From UBA2428 sp002343545 (GTDB lineage Bacteria; Bdellovibrionota; UBA2428), in NCBI GenBank assembly GCA_937952285.1, contig CALFZE010000130.1:1-64000 (forward strand): DNA of 64,000 bases, given 5' to 3'. Each line of letters begins with the position of its first letter. The stretch's first letter is position 1. The position numbers and the translations under genes are program-made. The notes beneath the pieces were generated by a model. It made no database searches and was not told the origin of the DNA. It saw only the letters and a list, made by a program, of their open reading frames with translations. Positions 50,261-59,168 of this stretch are shown here, piece by piece.

Positions 50261-51286
50261 TCAGCTTCGACGCGCTTTGCTCCGGGAGGCGATGAGCCTT
50301 TGGACCCGGCCGTCTTCGTGTTCGTCGTAGATCTCGCCGAAGACCTCTTCGTTGATGTCTTCCAGGGTGACGATTCCCTTGATGCCGTCCACGATAGCCA
50401 GGTGACTCCGCTTTTCTTGGAGGAGCTTGAGCGCGTTCAGCACGGACTCCGTGCTTTTGACGTGCACGGCGGGGCGCAGGACGGTCAGCCAGTCCGAGAT
50501 GCCCGATTCGCGGGTCGCGAGGATTTCCTTCGCGTTCACGACGCCGACGACGGCGCCGGCTTGCGTGACGGGCAAACGCGTGTGCCCCGCGCGAAAGATG
50601 AGCGCGACGACATTCTCGAGGGTCTCGTTCATATCGACGTGGGCGACCTCGTCCCACGTCACGTAGACGTCGCGCACGAGGCGCTTTTCGATGTTCGCCA
50701 TGTTGAGCAGGATCTGGCGGTGCTGCTGCGTGAGGTGGGTCAGCTCGACGGCGGACTCTTCGGGCGCCGAGACGGATTTGCCCCGCTCGAAGAAAGTCTT
50801 CACGATGAAGCGGGTCGACAGCTCGAGGAAAGAAATGACGGGGCCCAGGACCTTATCCGCCACGATGAGGATGCGGCCGCCCCAGAGCGCGATCGCGGCC
50901 GGGCGCCGGAGCGCGAGGGTCTTCGGCACGAGCTCGCCGACGACGACGCTGAAATAGGTGATGGGCAAAACGACGAGCGCGATCGAAAGAAACTCGGCCG
51001 TTCCCTCGCGCAGCCCTTGGCGGATGAGGAAGGGCTCGAGGGACTCGCTCGCGCCCGCGCCGCCGACCGCGGCCGAAAGGGCCCCGACGAGCGTGATGCC
51101 GATCTGAATGACGGAGAGCGTTCTCTCGGGAGACTCGCGCAGCGGCAGCAGACTCCTCGCGACCTTGCTGCCTTCGCGCGCCAAGCGCCGCAGCTCGACC
51201 TTGGGAACCGAGACGAACGCCATCTCGAACGCGGAGAGAAAGGAGTTAACGGCCAAACACGCGACGACGACGATGAGCTCTTCCAT
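50261..51286 (-). CDS. CNNM/HlyC-CorC family protein (DUF21 plus CBS pair)
   Basis: The 341-residue membrane protein has an N-terminal DUF21 domain with three or four helices (about 1-160: NSFLSAFEMAFVSVPK, VVVGELVPKTLAL) and two CBS domains (about 195-325: VRDVYVTWDEVAHVDM..., LNALKLLQEKRSHLAIVDGIKG..ITLEDINEEVFGEI). It lacks the C-terminal CorC_HlyC transporter-associated domain. Relatives export Mg2+ or confer metal tolerance. The neighbouring Mn2+-responsive ATPase gene on the same strand fits a metal-efflux locus. Start at MEELIVVVACL. Confidence 0.88.
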   Translation of the reverse strand: MEELIVVVACLAVNSFLSAFEMAFVSVPKVELRRLAREGSKVARSLLPLRESPERTLSVIQIGITLVGALSAAVGGAGASESLEPFLIRQGLREGTAEFLSIALVVLPITYFSVVVGELVPKTLALRRPAAIALWGGRILIVADKVLGPVISFLELSTRFIVKTFFERGKSVSAPEESAVELTHLTQQHRQILLNMANIEKRLVRDVYVTWDEVAHVDMNETLENVVALIFRAGHTRLPVTQAGAVVGVVNAKEILATRESGISDWLTVLRPAVHVKSTESVLNALKLLQEKRSHLAIVDGIKGIVTLEDINEEVFGEIYDEHEDGRVQRLIASRSKARRS

Positions 51287-51451
51287 TGGGGGCGACTCGT
51301 TTGTAGCACAAATTCGCTCCCTCCGTCGCCCCGTCCGCCCCCGCGGCCCGCCCAACGCCGCGCGAAAGCGCTTTTTTATTAACAAGTTACAAAAAACTTT
51401 GGTGCGCCCGACGGCCTCGACAAGGGCGACCGGGGAGAGGATCTTCTTGGG

Positions 51452-52108
51452 ATGAAGAAGAAGCTCGTCCTCTTCGACTGCGACGGAACCTTGCTCGATA
51501 CCGAGATCATCCTCGCGCGCGTCTTTCTTTCGACTTGGGCCGAGCGCGGGGTCCACATGAGCCTCGAGGACTACACGCGGCTCTTCGTGGGCACCGGCCA
51601 CGACGCTCCCGTCGTGCGCGAGACGTGGGAGCGCATGCCGCCCGACACCGAAGCGCTCTGCCACGCGCGCTGCGCGGAGGCTTTCCGCACCGAGCTTCGC
51701 GCCGTAAGGGGTATCCCCGAGCTACTCGCGAAACTCGGCCCCGAAATGGAGACTTGCGTGGCCTCCAATAGCTCGGCGCCCTACCTTAAAAATGTCCTCG
51801 CGATGACGAAGCTCGACGCCTTCTTCGGCGATCGCGTCTACAGCGCCCACGTGGTGGGGCGCGCCAAGCCCGCGCCCGATCTCTTCCGGCACGCCGCGCA
51901 AAACCTCGGCTACGCGCCCGATCGCTGCCTCGTCGTGGAAGACAGCCCGGCGGGCATCCGCGCCGCCCGCGCGGCGGGCATGCGGGTTATCGCGTTCGTG
52001 GCCGGTGGCCACTGCCGACCGAGCGTCGTCGAGCGGCTGCGCGGCGAGGGCCCCGATGGCCTGGTCGAGGACGCCGAGCAGCTCGCGCGTCTCATCGAAG
52101 CGTTCTAG
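51452..52108 (+). CDS. HAD-family phosphatase, beta-phosphoglucomutase-like
   Basis: The 218-residue HAD hydrolase has motif I DCDGTLLDTE at residues 9-18 (two catalytic Asp), a cap insertion, motif II CVASNSSAPYLKNVL, motif III KPAPDLFRHAAQ and motif IV VVEDSPAGIRAARAAGM. This is the pattern of beta-phosphoglucomutase or sugar-phosphate phosphatases, as in YniC or YfnB-like proteins. The substrate is unknown. It is divergent from the CNNM gene and starts after GGGGAGAGGATC. Confidence 0.92.
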   Translation: MKKKLVLFDCDGTLLDTEIILARVFLSTWAERGVHMSLEDYTRLFVGTGHDAPVVRETWERMPPDTEALCHARCAEAFRTELRAVRGIPELLAKLGPEMETCVASNSSAPYLKNVLAMTKLDAFFGDRVYSAHVVGRAKPAPDLFRHAAQNLGYAPDRCLVVEDSPAGIRAARAAGMRVIAFVAGGHCRPSVVERLRGEGPDGLVEDAEQLARLIEAF

Positions 52109-52141
52109 AAGAGGGCCGCTTCGAAACCCCGGCGGGCACGC

Positions 52142-53095
52142 TTAGCGGGCCGCGCGGCGATGACGAGCGCGCGCCAGTTTCGCGGGGCCGAAGGTGTCGA
52201 GCGCGGCCAGCGCGTTGTGGGCGAGGCAGCGCAGCCGCAGGTTCTCGGGCGTTTGCGTGCCGCCGAGCGCAAAAGCATGGATATGATCAAATTGCAGTCC
52301 GCTCCGCGTCTCGCAGCTACGCCCCGTGCGGGGATCACGGTAGGTGCAGCGTCCTTCGTCGCGAGTCCAGACTTCGCGGCGCACTTGTGCCGGAACGTAG
52401 CGCGAAGCTTTCTTCGTCTTCATCTCCACCGGCGGAGGTGAATCCGCGCGCGGAATTTCGCAGGTCGAAGGCTTGGAAAATCTCGCGCGCTCGCGAACCA
52501 AGGTTTTTCCTACGCAATAGGCGATGACTTCTTTAAGGCTCATCCCCGGCTTCGAGCCCGCGAGAAAGGCCTTCATCTCTTCAAGATTCTGGAGAAGCTC
52601 CTCATCCAGTACGAGATTCAAAGCGTGGTGCGTCGGCGAGACCTGTCGAAGCTTCTCCCGAATGAGCTTCGCCGGTTCCGTGGCCCGGCCCACCAACTCA
52701 CGCTCCACTTCCCGGCGGGACTTACCCACGAGGGTGGCCAAAACCTCTCGCTTCGCTTCGGCGCTTTCGATCTTCTCCGTCCGAAAGAAGCTTTGCGCCT
52801 GCGACAGGGTGGATAGCGGCAGCGATCCCTCTTCAACCTTCGTTTCGAGTTCCGGCAGATCCCGCAAGAGGCGCATACTTGCAATACGCCGGTGAGCGGC
52901 TCCCTCGCTATACCCAAGCTCTTTCACGACATATTCGTAAAGGCTACTATAGCCGAGCCTGGCGAAGAGGTAGCGACGCTCGACTTCGCGCAGGTGCCGG
53001 AGCACCCGGACCGTGAGTTCGCGCTCCTGCTGCGCGAGTCCCTTCAAGGTTTCAAGCAGCAAATTATCCGAGAGCCTCTGCACTTCCGTCGTCAT
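52142..53095 (-). CDS. HNH endonuclease-domain protein
   Basis: The 317-residue protein has a helical N-terminal part with RRYLFARLGYSSLYEYVVKELGYSEGAAHRRIASMRL, a coupling region, and a C-terminal HNH motif: REVWTRDEGRCTYRDPRTGRSC, LQFDHIHAFALGG, NLRLRCLAHN. I know proteins of this shape as repeated families in Bdellovibrio-like genomes; function is not established. It may be a nuclease of a mobile or defence system. The ATG at 53095 was chosen; a GTG 18 bases upstream is an alternative. A palindrome CGCGA...TCGCG (53124-53139) lies upstream. Confidence 0.85.
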   Translation of the reverse strand: MTTEVQRLSDNLLLETLKGLAQQERELTVRVLRHLREVERRYLFARLGYSSLYEYVVKELGYSEGAAHRRIASMRLLRDLPELETKVEEGSLPLSTLSQAQSFFRTEKIESAEAKREVLATLVGKSRREVERELVGRATEPAKLIREKLRQVSPTHHALNLVLDEELLQNLEEMKAFLAGSKPGMSLKEVIAYCVGKTLVRERARFSKPSTCEIPRADSPPPVEMKTKKASRYVPAQVRREVWTRDEGRCTYRDPRTGRSCETRSGLQFDHIHAFALGGTQTPENLRLRCLAHNALAALDTFGPAKLARARHRRAAR

Positions 53096-53369
53096 AGACA
53101 GAAGTCCTAGCACGCCTTTTTAGCGCGAGATTTTTCGCGTTAAACGCCCCGAAGATCTCCGAGGCCCCGCTTTCCGACGAAAACGGTTTTTCGTTCGCGA
53201 TCCGCGCCCCACGCCGAATACGCGGCGGCACAATCCAAACCCGCGCACGAATAGCGGCCCACGCCTCGACCTACGCAAAACGCCGTCAAGCGCGCACGAA
53301 AAAATAGTTTCCGTTGAGACGATGCGAGAGATCCGCTCCGCCGCGCTTCGGCCCGAGGGATAGGGCGCC
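53096..53369. other. 274-base spacer with CGCGA-TCGCG palindrome
   Basis: The spacer lies between two leftward genes. Only a small hairpin (53124-53139) and the HNH promoter region can be named; no gene or RNA is visible. Confidence 0.4.
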
Positions 53370-54254
53370 TCAACCCTGGACTTTGCCGACGCGCACGAGC
53401 TCGTGCACGAGCAGGTCGTCGATCTCGTCCTGCGCGATGACGGTGCGGCCCAGACCGTGTTGACGCGCGAGACGGCGGTTCTTGCGGAGCGAAAGCTCGA
53501 AGAAGACGCGCAAAGTCTTCAGATCGCGTTCGATCGTCGGGTAGTGAAACGGCGGGATCTCGAGATTCTCGAGCAGCGCGATCGCGAGGGCCTCGGTCAG
53601 ACCGCCCCGCGTTCCGCGCAGGTAGGCGCGCACCCGCGCGAGCCACGCCTCGGAAAGCACGACCGTATCGTCGCGGCCACGGCGAAAGCGCAGGAAACGC
53701 GCCGGTCGCTCGAAGCGCGCCAGGCTCTCGCGGGTCACGGCGTTCGGCGGCACGAGCCAAAGCAGGCGGAGCAAAGATCCGTAGGCCGCGCGCGCGAGGC
53801 GGCGGGCCTTGAAGCTGCCGTAGACCTCGTAGGGTTTGAAATCCGGGTGCCCGGCCGGGCGCGAGGTGAAGCGCAGCTCCACGCCGTGCGGCCGCACGCG
53901 GAGCGCCAGGAAGCAGTAGCCTTCGGGCGACTTGTTCACGACGTTGTAGAAGGGGCGATACCGGCGCAGGAGCTCGTTCTCGCGCAGGAGCGCCGCCGCC
54001 TCGCTCGCGCATTCCTCGATGCGGACGGCGTGGGCTTGGCGCAAGAGACGCTGCACTTTGCGCGACACGCTCTCGGCCGTCGCGCGTTTGTAGGATTGGA
54101 GGCGCGCGCGGAGGTCCTTGGCCTTGCCGACGTAGAGAATCGTACCGCTCTCGCCCAGGAAGGTGTAAACGCCCGGCGTGCGCGGAAGTCCCCGGAAGAA
54201 ATCCGCCCCTACCCGCCGGAGCAAAGCGTTCTCGAAGGAAAGCTCGGGCCGCAT
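53370..54254 (-). CDS. GIY-YIG nuclease, UvrC N-terminal/Cho-like
   Basis: The 294-residue protein has GIY-YIG motifs in PGVYTFLGESGTILYVGKAKDLRARLQSY (residues 27-55), then a UvrC-like region NELLRRYRPFYN that includes the Asn typical of UvrC. It lacks the UvrB-binding and endonuclease V-type C-terminal domains of full UvrC, so it resembles the E. coli Cho incision factor. It would cut on the 3' side of DNA lesions in repair. It starts at MRPELSFENALL. Confidence 0.85.
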   Translation of the reverse strand: MRPELSFENALLRRVGADFFRGLPRTPGVYTFLGESGTILYVGKAKDLRARLQSYKRATAESVSRKVQRLLRQAHAVRIEECASEAAALLRENELLRRYRPFYNVVNKSPEGYCFLALRVRPHGVELRFTSRPAGHPDFKPYEVYGSFKARRLARAAYGSLLRLLWLVPPNAVTRESLARFERPARFLRFRRGRDDTVVLSEAWLARVRAYLRGTRGGLTEALAIALLENLEIPPFHYPTIERDLKTLRVFFELSLRKNRRLARQHGLGRTVIAQDEIDDLLVHELVRVGKVQG

Positions 54255-54337
54255 GCCGCCAGCTTAGCCAAAGGCGCGCCGAAAACGAGAGGCTTTCACG
54301 CTCCCCGAAAGCCGCGACGCGCGCTAAGATCGGCACG

Positions 54338-54838
54338 ATGGAACAAGTCTTCGGCCCCCTTCGTTTTGCCCCCGTCGATTTGTCGCGGCACGAAGAAATC
54401 TGCCGCCGCTTTCGCGCCGATTCCTTCGCCGTGTCCTTTGGCGACGCGAGCCGCTTTCACGAGGAAGATGGCCTCGGCGGAGATCGCTACGTCGAATGGC
54501 TTCGCGGCAAGCAGGCGCGGGATCCCGCCTCGGTCGTCCACGTTTGGCAGGGCGACGAGATCATCGGACAAATGGAGCTCGGGCGTCTACGCGGCTTGGA
54601 AGGCGTGGGCTACGTGAATCTCTACTACCTGGCCCCCGCGCATCGCGGCCGGGGCCTTGCCAAGCATCTCGACGAATACGCCGCTTCGTACCTGCGCGGG
54701 CTCGGTTTTACGAAGGCGCAACTCTCCGTGAGTCCTTCGAACGCCCGGGCCATCGCTTACTACCAAAAAATGGGATGGCGTGACCTGGGACCGCGGGCCG
54801 ACGAACCCAGCGTCCACTCCATGGAAAAAGATCTCTAA
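54338..54838 (+). CDS. GNAT-family N-acetyltransferase
   Basis: The 166-residue protein has the GNAT fold; the acetyl-CoA motif A reads LYYLAPAHRGRGLAKHLDEYA (about 108-128) and is followed by SVSPSNARAIAYYQKMGWRDLG, typical of the C-terminal part. The substrate is unknown. It is followed after 120 bases by the ABC operon and could be unrelated. Confidence 0.88.
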   Translation: MEQVFGPLRFAPVDLSRHEEICRRFRADSFAVSFGDASRFHEEDGLGGDRYVEWLRGKQARDPASVVHVWQGDEIIGQMELGRLRGLEGVGYVNLYYLAPAHRGRGLAKHLDEYAASYLRGLGFTKAQLSVSPSNARAIAYYQKMGWRDLGPRADEPSVHSMEKDL

Positions 54839-54958
54839 AATGGGGCATCGCGCCACGGCGAATTCCGTTTAGGCGCCTTTCGACTGAGCCCGGAAAAAGT
54901 GAGCGTCGCGCTTCGCGCGCCGGGTGCGCCCCCACCTTTTGGGCTATCCTCGGGCGCC

Positions 54959-55663
54959 ATGAGCGAAGCCTCGATCGAACTCACGAACGTCGTCAAAGAA
55001 TACCAGCTCGGCAAGGTCACCGTGCCGGCCCTCAAGCAAGTGAGCTTGCGCATCGAGAACGGCGAATTCACCGTCATCGCCGGCCCGTCGGGCAGCGGCA
55101 AGACGACGCTCCTGAACCTCATCGGCTGCGTGGACCTCGCCACGCGCGGGAACGTCGTGGTGAGCGGCAAGGACACGGCCCAGCTCACGGAGCGCGAGCT
55201 CACGGACCTGCGCTTGCACCGCATCGGTTTTATCTTTCAATCCTTCAACTTGATCTCCGTGCTGAACGTCTACGACAACGTCGAGTTCCCCCTCCTCTTG
55301 ATGAAGGACCTCGACGCGAAGGAACGCCGGGAGCGGGTCCTCCACTTTATCCATAAAGTCGGCCTGCAAGACCACATGAAGCATCGTCCGAACGAGCTTT
55401 CGGGCGGCCAGCGCCAGCGCGTCGCGATCGCGCGCGCGCTCGTCACGAAACCGCGCATCGTCCTCGCCGACGAGCCCACCGCGAACCTCGATTCGCAGAC
55501 GGGCCAGAGCATCCTCGACCTCATGAAGCACATCAACGAGAGCGAAAAGACGACCTTCCTCTTTTCGACGCACGACGATCGCGTCATCCGCCAGGCCCGC
55601 CGCATCGTCAAGCTGCGCGACGGCGCGATCGAGTCGCTCGGTCTCGAAGGCCGCGCGAACTAG
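54959..55663 (+). CDS. ABC transporter ATP-binding protein, LolD/MacB type
   Basis: The 234-residue ATPase has Walker A GPSGSGKT at 42-49, a Q-loop (FIFQSFNLISVLNVYDNVEFPLLL), signature LSGGQRQR at 147-154 and Walker B ...ADEPTANLDS. The sequence around the Q-loop ('..LNVYDNVEFPL') is typical of LolD/MacB/FtsE-like pumps that work with FtsX-type permeases. It heads an operon with two such permeases, a LolA-like protein and a barrel. The start ATG at 54959 gives the usual N-terminus. Energises export from the inner membrane. Confidence 0.93.
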   Translation: MSEASIELTNVVKEYQLGKVTVPALKQVSLRIENGEFTVIAGPSGSGKTTLLNLIGCVDLATRGNVVVSGKDTAQLTERELTDLRLHRIGFIFQSFNLISVLNVYDNVEFPLLLMKDLDAKERRERVLHFIHKVGLQDHMKHRPNELSGGQRQRVAIARALVTKPRIVLADEPTANLDSQTGQSILDLMKHINESEKTTFLFSTHDDRVIRQARRIVKLRDGAIESLGLEGRAN

Positions 55664-55674
55664 GGGAGCCTGGG

Positions 55675-57768
55675 ATGCTACTTTGGAAGCTCGCGTTCCG
55701 TAACCTCTTCGTCCACCGCCTCAAAACGGCGGTGACGGGGCTTATCATCGTCTTCGGCACGACGCTCGCGATCGTGGGCAACGCCGTGGTCGACGCCATC
55801 TCGGGCGGCATGCAGAAGAGCCTCACGAACAGCATCACGGGCGATTTGCAGATCTACGCGGGCGACGCGCCCGAGAAGATCGCCGTGCTCGGCGGCTTCG
55901 ACGGCAACATGCCCGACATCGGCCACCTGAACGACTTCCGCAAGGTGAAAGACGCGCTCACCGCGAAAGTGCCGAACGTGCGCGACGTCATCCCGATGGG
56001 GATCAGCCAGGCCTTCTTCAACCCCGGCAACATCCTCGACCTCAAGCTCGCCGAGTTGCGCAAGACTTTCTACGAGAACCCGAGGCCGGTGGAGCGCCTC
56101 CAGACGCAGAAAGAGCACCTCGTCGAGATCGTACGCGACATCGAGCGCAGCCGCCGCGAGAACGCCGAGCTCCTGGGGAGCATCTACGGCGGCGAGGAGC
56201 TCTTCAAGACGGCGCCGGCCGACATCGAGCGAGCCCTTTCGCCCGCATTCTGGGCGAACTTCGACGCCCACTTCGAGGAACGCGTCGAGTTCCTGGCGAA
56301 CCGCATGGCGCCCCTCATCTTCGACGATAACCAGCTCTTCCTGAGCTACATCGGCACCGTGCCCGAGCTCTTTCGCGACTCCTTCTCGCAGTTCGAGATC
56401 GCGAAGGGCGAAATGATCCCCGAGGGGGCGCGCGGATTCCTGTTCAGCGATTACATCTACGAGAACCAGGTCAAACACCGCGTGGCCCGGCGCCTCGACC
56501 AGATCAAAAAGCAGATCGATAAGGAAAAGCGCACGATCAAGGACACGAAGGAGCTCCAGGACCGCGTCGCGGCGAACGTCGCGCAGGCCGCCGAGGTCTA
56601 CAACCAACTCGACCCGGCGCGGGGCCGCGAGCTCGCCCCCAAGCTCCGCGACTTCCTCAAGTCCGAAAAAACGACGATCGCGGAACTCGTGCAGGAGTTC
56701 CTCGCCACGACCGACGAGAACTTCGCGTCCCACTACGAGTTCTTCTACGCCGAGATCGCGCCCCACATCCTTCTCTACAAGGTCAAAGTCGGCGATGTCT
56801 TCCCGCTTACGGCCTTCACGAAGTCGGGCTATTCGTCTTCGACGAACGTCAAGGTTTACGGCACTTATCGTTTTAAGAGCTTCGAGAGTTCCCCGCTCGC
56901 TTCGAGCTTCAACATCCTCGACATGGTCTCCTTCCGCACGCTCTTTGGTTTCATGACCGAAGCGCGACGCCAAGAAACGGCCGACATCGACCGCGAAATG
57001 GGTGCCGCCGATGTGGGCCGCGACGACATCGAATCCCTCTTCGGGGGCGGAGCCACCGTCGTCCAGGAAGCCCGCGGCGAAGCAAAAGCGCTCCGGAGCC
57101 TGGGCCAAGAAAAGTTCGGACGCATCGATGCCGTCCGACGCGACGCCGACACCAAGTATTCCCGCGAAGAGATGGAAAATGGCGTCTTCATGAACGCCGC
57201 CGTCTTGCTCAAGGATTCCGCCCGGCTCGACTCGACGCTCGACGAGATCCGCAAGGTCTCGACCGACGACGGTCTCGGGATCCAGGCCACGGGTTGGCGC
57301 GAGGCCGCCGGCGGCGTGGGACAGCTCACCGTGATCGTGCGTGGGGTGCTCTACCTCTTCGTGATCGTCATCTTCGGCGTGGCGACCTTCATCATCATGA
57401 ACTCGATGCTCATGGCGACGCTCGAGCGTGCCCGCGAGATCGGCACGATGCGCGCGATCGGGGCCCAGCGTTCCTTCCTCATGGGGCTCTTCCTGCGCGA
57501 GACCTTCGTGCTGAGCTTCCTCTTCGGACTCGTTGGGACCCTGATCGGCGTGGGCATCGTGCTCGCCGTCGGCGCGCAGGGCATCCCCTCGATGGGCGAC
57601 GTGACGACCTTCTTCTTCTCGGGCGACCGGCTTTACCTGAGCGTGAACCCGCTCCACATCTTGATCGTCTTCGGCTGCATGACCCTCGTCGCCGTCGTTT
57701 CGACCCAATACCCGGCCTGGCGCGCGATGCGAATCTCGCCGCTCGAAGCCATGCAGCAGAGCGAGTGA
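55675..57768 (+). CDS. FtsX-type ABC permease with long coiled-coil periplasmic insertion
   Basis: The 697-residue permease has TM1 near residues 13-37, a long periplasmic region (about 38-555), and three C-terminal helices with YLFVIVIFGVATFIIMNSMLM..REIGTMRAIGAQRSFLMGLFLRET, the FtsX/MacB signature. The periplasmic region is longer than in LolC/MacB and contains a charged coiled coil (about 260-310) and KSEKTTIAELVQEF. A long insertion of this sort is unusual. It follows the ATPase gene by 11 bases. Confidence 0.88.
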   Translation: MLLWKLAFRNLFVHRLKTAVTGLIIVFGTTLAIVGNAVVDAISGGMQKSLTNSITGDLQIYAGDAPEKIAVLGGFDGNMPDIGHLNDFRKVKDALTAKVPNVRDVIPMGISQAFFNPGNILDLKLAELRKTFYENPRPVERLQTQKEHLVEIVRDIERSRRENAELLGSIYGGEELFKTAPADIERALSPAFWANFDAHFEERVEFLANRMAPLIFDDNQLFLSYIGTVPELFRDSFSQFEIAKGEMIPEGARGFLFSDYIYENQVKHRVARRLDQIKKQIDKEKRTIKDTKELQDRVAANVAQAAEVYNQLDPARGRELAPKLRDFLKSEKTTIAELVQEFLATTDENFASHYEFFYAEIAPHILLYKVKVGDVFPLTAFTKSGYSSSTNVKVYGTYRFKSFESSPLASSFNILDMVSFRTLFGFMTEARRQETADIDREMGAADVGRDDIESLFGGGATVVQEARGEAKALRSLGQEKFGRIDAVRRDADTKYSREEMENGVFMNAAVLLKDSARLDSTLDEIRKVSTDDGLGIQATGWREAAGGVGQLTVIVRGVLYLFVIVIFGVATFIIMNSMLMATLERAREIGTMRAIGAQRSFLMGLFLRETFVLSFLFGLVGTLIGVGIVLAVGAQGIPSMGDVTTFFFSGDRLYLSVNPLHILIVFGCMTLVAVVSTQYPAWRAMRISPLEAMQQSE

Positions 57769-57778
57769 GGAATCCGAA

Positions 57779-59137
57779 ATGAGCCAACTCTTCACCATCG
57801 CCCGCCGCAACCTCATCAGCCACCGCGGACGCACGCTCATCCTGGGCGGCGCGATCGCGCTCGTCACTTGTCTCATGGTCTTCATGATGGCCCTCACCCG
57901 CGGCATCAAGGCCCGTATGATCGAGAACGCCACGGCTCTCTCAACGGGGCACGTGAACGTAGGTGGTTTTCTCAAGATCAGCCAAAGTTCGGCCGCGCCG
58001 ATCGTCACGCAAGCCGCGCGCGTGCGCGAGCTCCTTGCGCGCGAAGTTCCCGAGGCCACCCTCATCGTGGACCGCGTGCGGGCCTACGGCAAGATCATCT
58101 CGGATACGAACTCGATCATGGTGCCCATCACGGGCATCAACATGGCCACGGAAAAGCGCATCCTGGGCGGGCTCAACCTGGCCCGCGTGCGCGACTACGT
58201 GGAGGCCTACGCCCCCGCCCCGGGCGCCCCGGAAGCCGAAGGGAGCATGGCCGACCTCGAGCAACGCGGCGGTCTCGCGATCTTCGCTTCGCACGCCCGC
58301 AAGCTCAAGGCCCGCGTGGGCGACGTCGTGACCGTCTCGATGCCGACCTACCGCAACGTCTACAACACGAAGGACGTGCGCATCGCCGCCATCCTGCAGG
58401 ACCTCGGCATGATCTCGAGCTTCACCATGTTCATGCACCACGAAGACGTGCGCGAGATCTACGACATGGCGGCCGACACGACGAGCGTCTTCCAGATCTA
58501 CCTGCCTTCGCTCGACGCCGTGCCCGCCGTCGAGGACCGCCTCCGCAAAGCACTCTCCGCCGCGAGCTTTACGCTCATGGACAAGGACGCGAACCCCTAC
58601 TGGATGAAGTTCGAACGCGTGGCCGGCGAGTCCTGGACGGGCCAACGTCTCGACCTCACGAACTGGGAAGACGAGACTTCGTTCCTCAAGTGGGTCCTGG
58701 ATATCTTCAACGCGCTCACCTTCGCCCTCACTTTCGTGTTGATGGTCATCATCGTGATTGGCCTCATGAACAACATGTGGATGGCCATCCGGGAGCGTAC
58801 CTCGGAGATCGGCACGATGCGCGCCGTGGGGCTGCAGCGGCGGGGCGTGCTCGTCATGTTCCTGCTCGAATCGCTCCTGCTCGCGACGGCGAGCGTCGGG
58901 ATCGGCATTGTGGCCGGCTCGCTGCTCGCCACGGGCGTCGCTGCCCTCGAGATCCCGATCCGATCGGACGCCTTCGTCATGTTCTTCATGTCGAACTCGC
59001 TCTGGCTCCAGGTCGGCGCGGGCGACCTGGCCTTCACCTTCGTCCTGCTCTCGACCTTGCTCATGGTGGGCGCGCTGCTGCCCGCCTACCGCGCGAGCAA
59101 GCTCGAACCCATCACGGCGATTAACCACGTCAATTAA
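57779..59137 (+). CDS. FtsX-type ABC permease (second)
   Basis: The 452-residue permease has TM1 near 17-40, a periplasmic core (about 45-300), and C-terminal helices with ALTFVLMVIIVIGLMNNMWMAIRERTSEIGTMRAVGLQRRGVLVMFLLES. This is close to LolC/LolE size. It starts 10 bases after the first permease. The two permeases and one ATPase make a heterodimeric ABC complex, as in LolCDE. Confidence 0.9.
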   Translation: MSQLFTIARRNLISHRGRTLILGGAIALVTCLMVFMMALTRGIKARMIENATALSTGHVNVGGFLKISQSSAAPIVTQAARVRELLAREVPEATLIVDRVRAYGKIISDTNSIMVPITGINMATEKRILGGLNLARVRDYVEAYAPAPGAPEAEGSMADLEQRGGLAIFASHARKLKARVGDVVTVSMPTYRNVYNTKDVRIAAILQDLGMISSFTMFMHHEDVREIYDMAADTTSVFQIYLPSLDAVPAVEDRLRKALSAASFTLMDKDANPYWMKFERVAGESWTGQRLDLTNWEDETSFLKWVLDIFNALTFALTFVLMVIIVIGLMNNMWMAIRERTSEIGTMRAVGLQRRGVLVMFLLESLLLATASVGIGIVAGSLLATGVAALEIPIRSDAFVMFFMSNSLWLQVGAGDLAFTFVLLSTLLMVGALLPAYRASKLEPITAINHVN

Positions 59138-59168
59138 ACGCGGGCGCGACCCGCAGGAAGGACCGAAC

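Noticed and set aside
51360..51377. GCGC-GAAA-GCGC hairpin followed by T6
   Set aside because: The four-pair stem lies between divergent genes with no transcript to end on that strand, so a terminator role is doubtful.
53140..54336. Leftward 398-codon frame across the GIY-YIG gene
   Set aside because: Its sequence is Arg/Ala/Pro-rich and shifted relative to the clear GIY-YIG frame.
55678..58065. Open frame of about 795 codons antisense to the two FtsX permeases
   Set aside because: It is composed of low-complexity Arg/Glu/His stretches and shares no motif with any family; the permeases are clear on the other strand.
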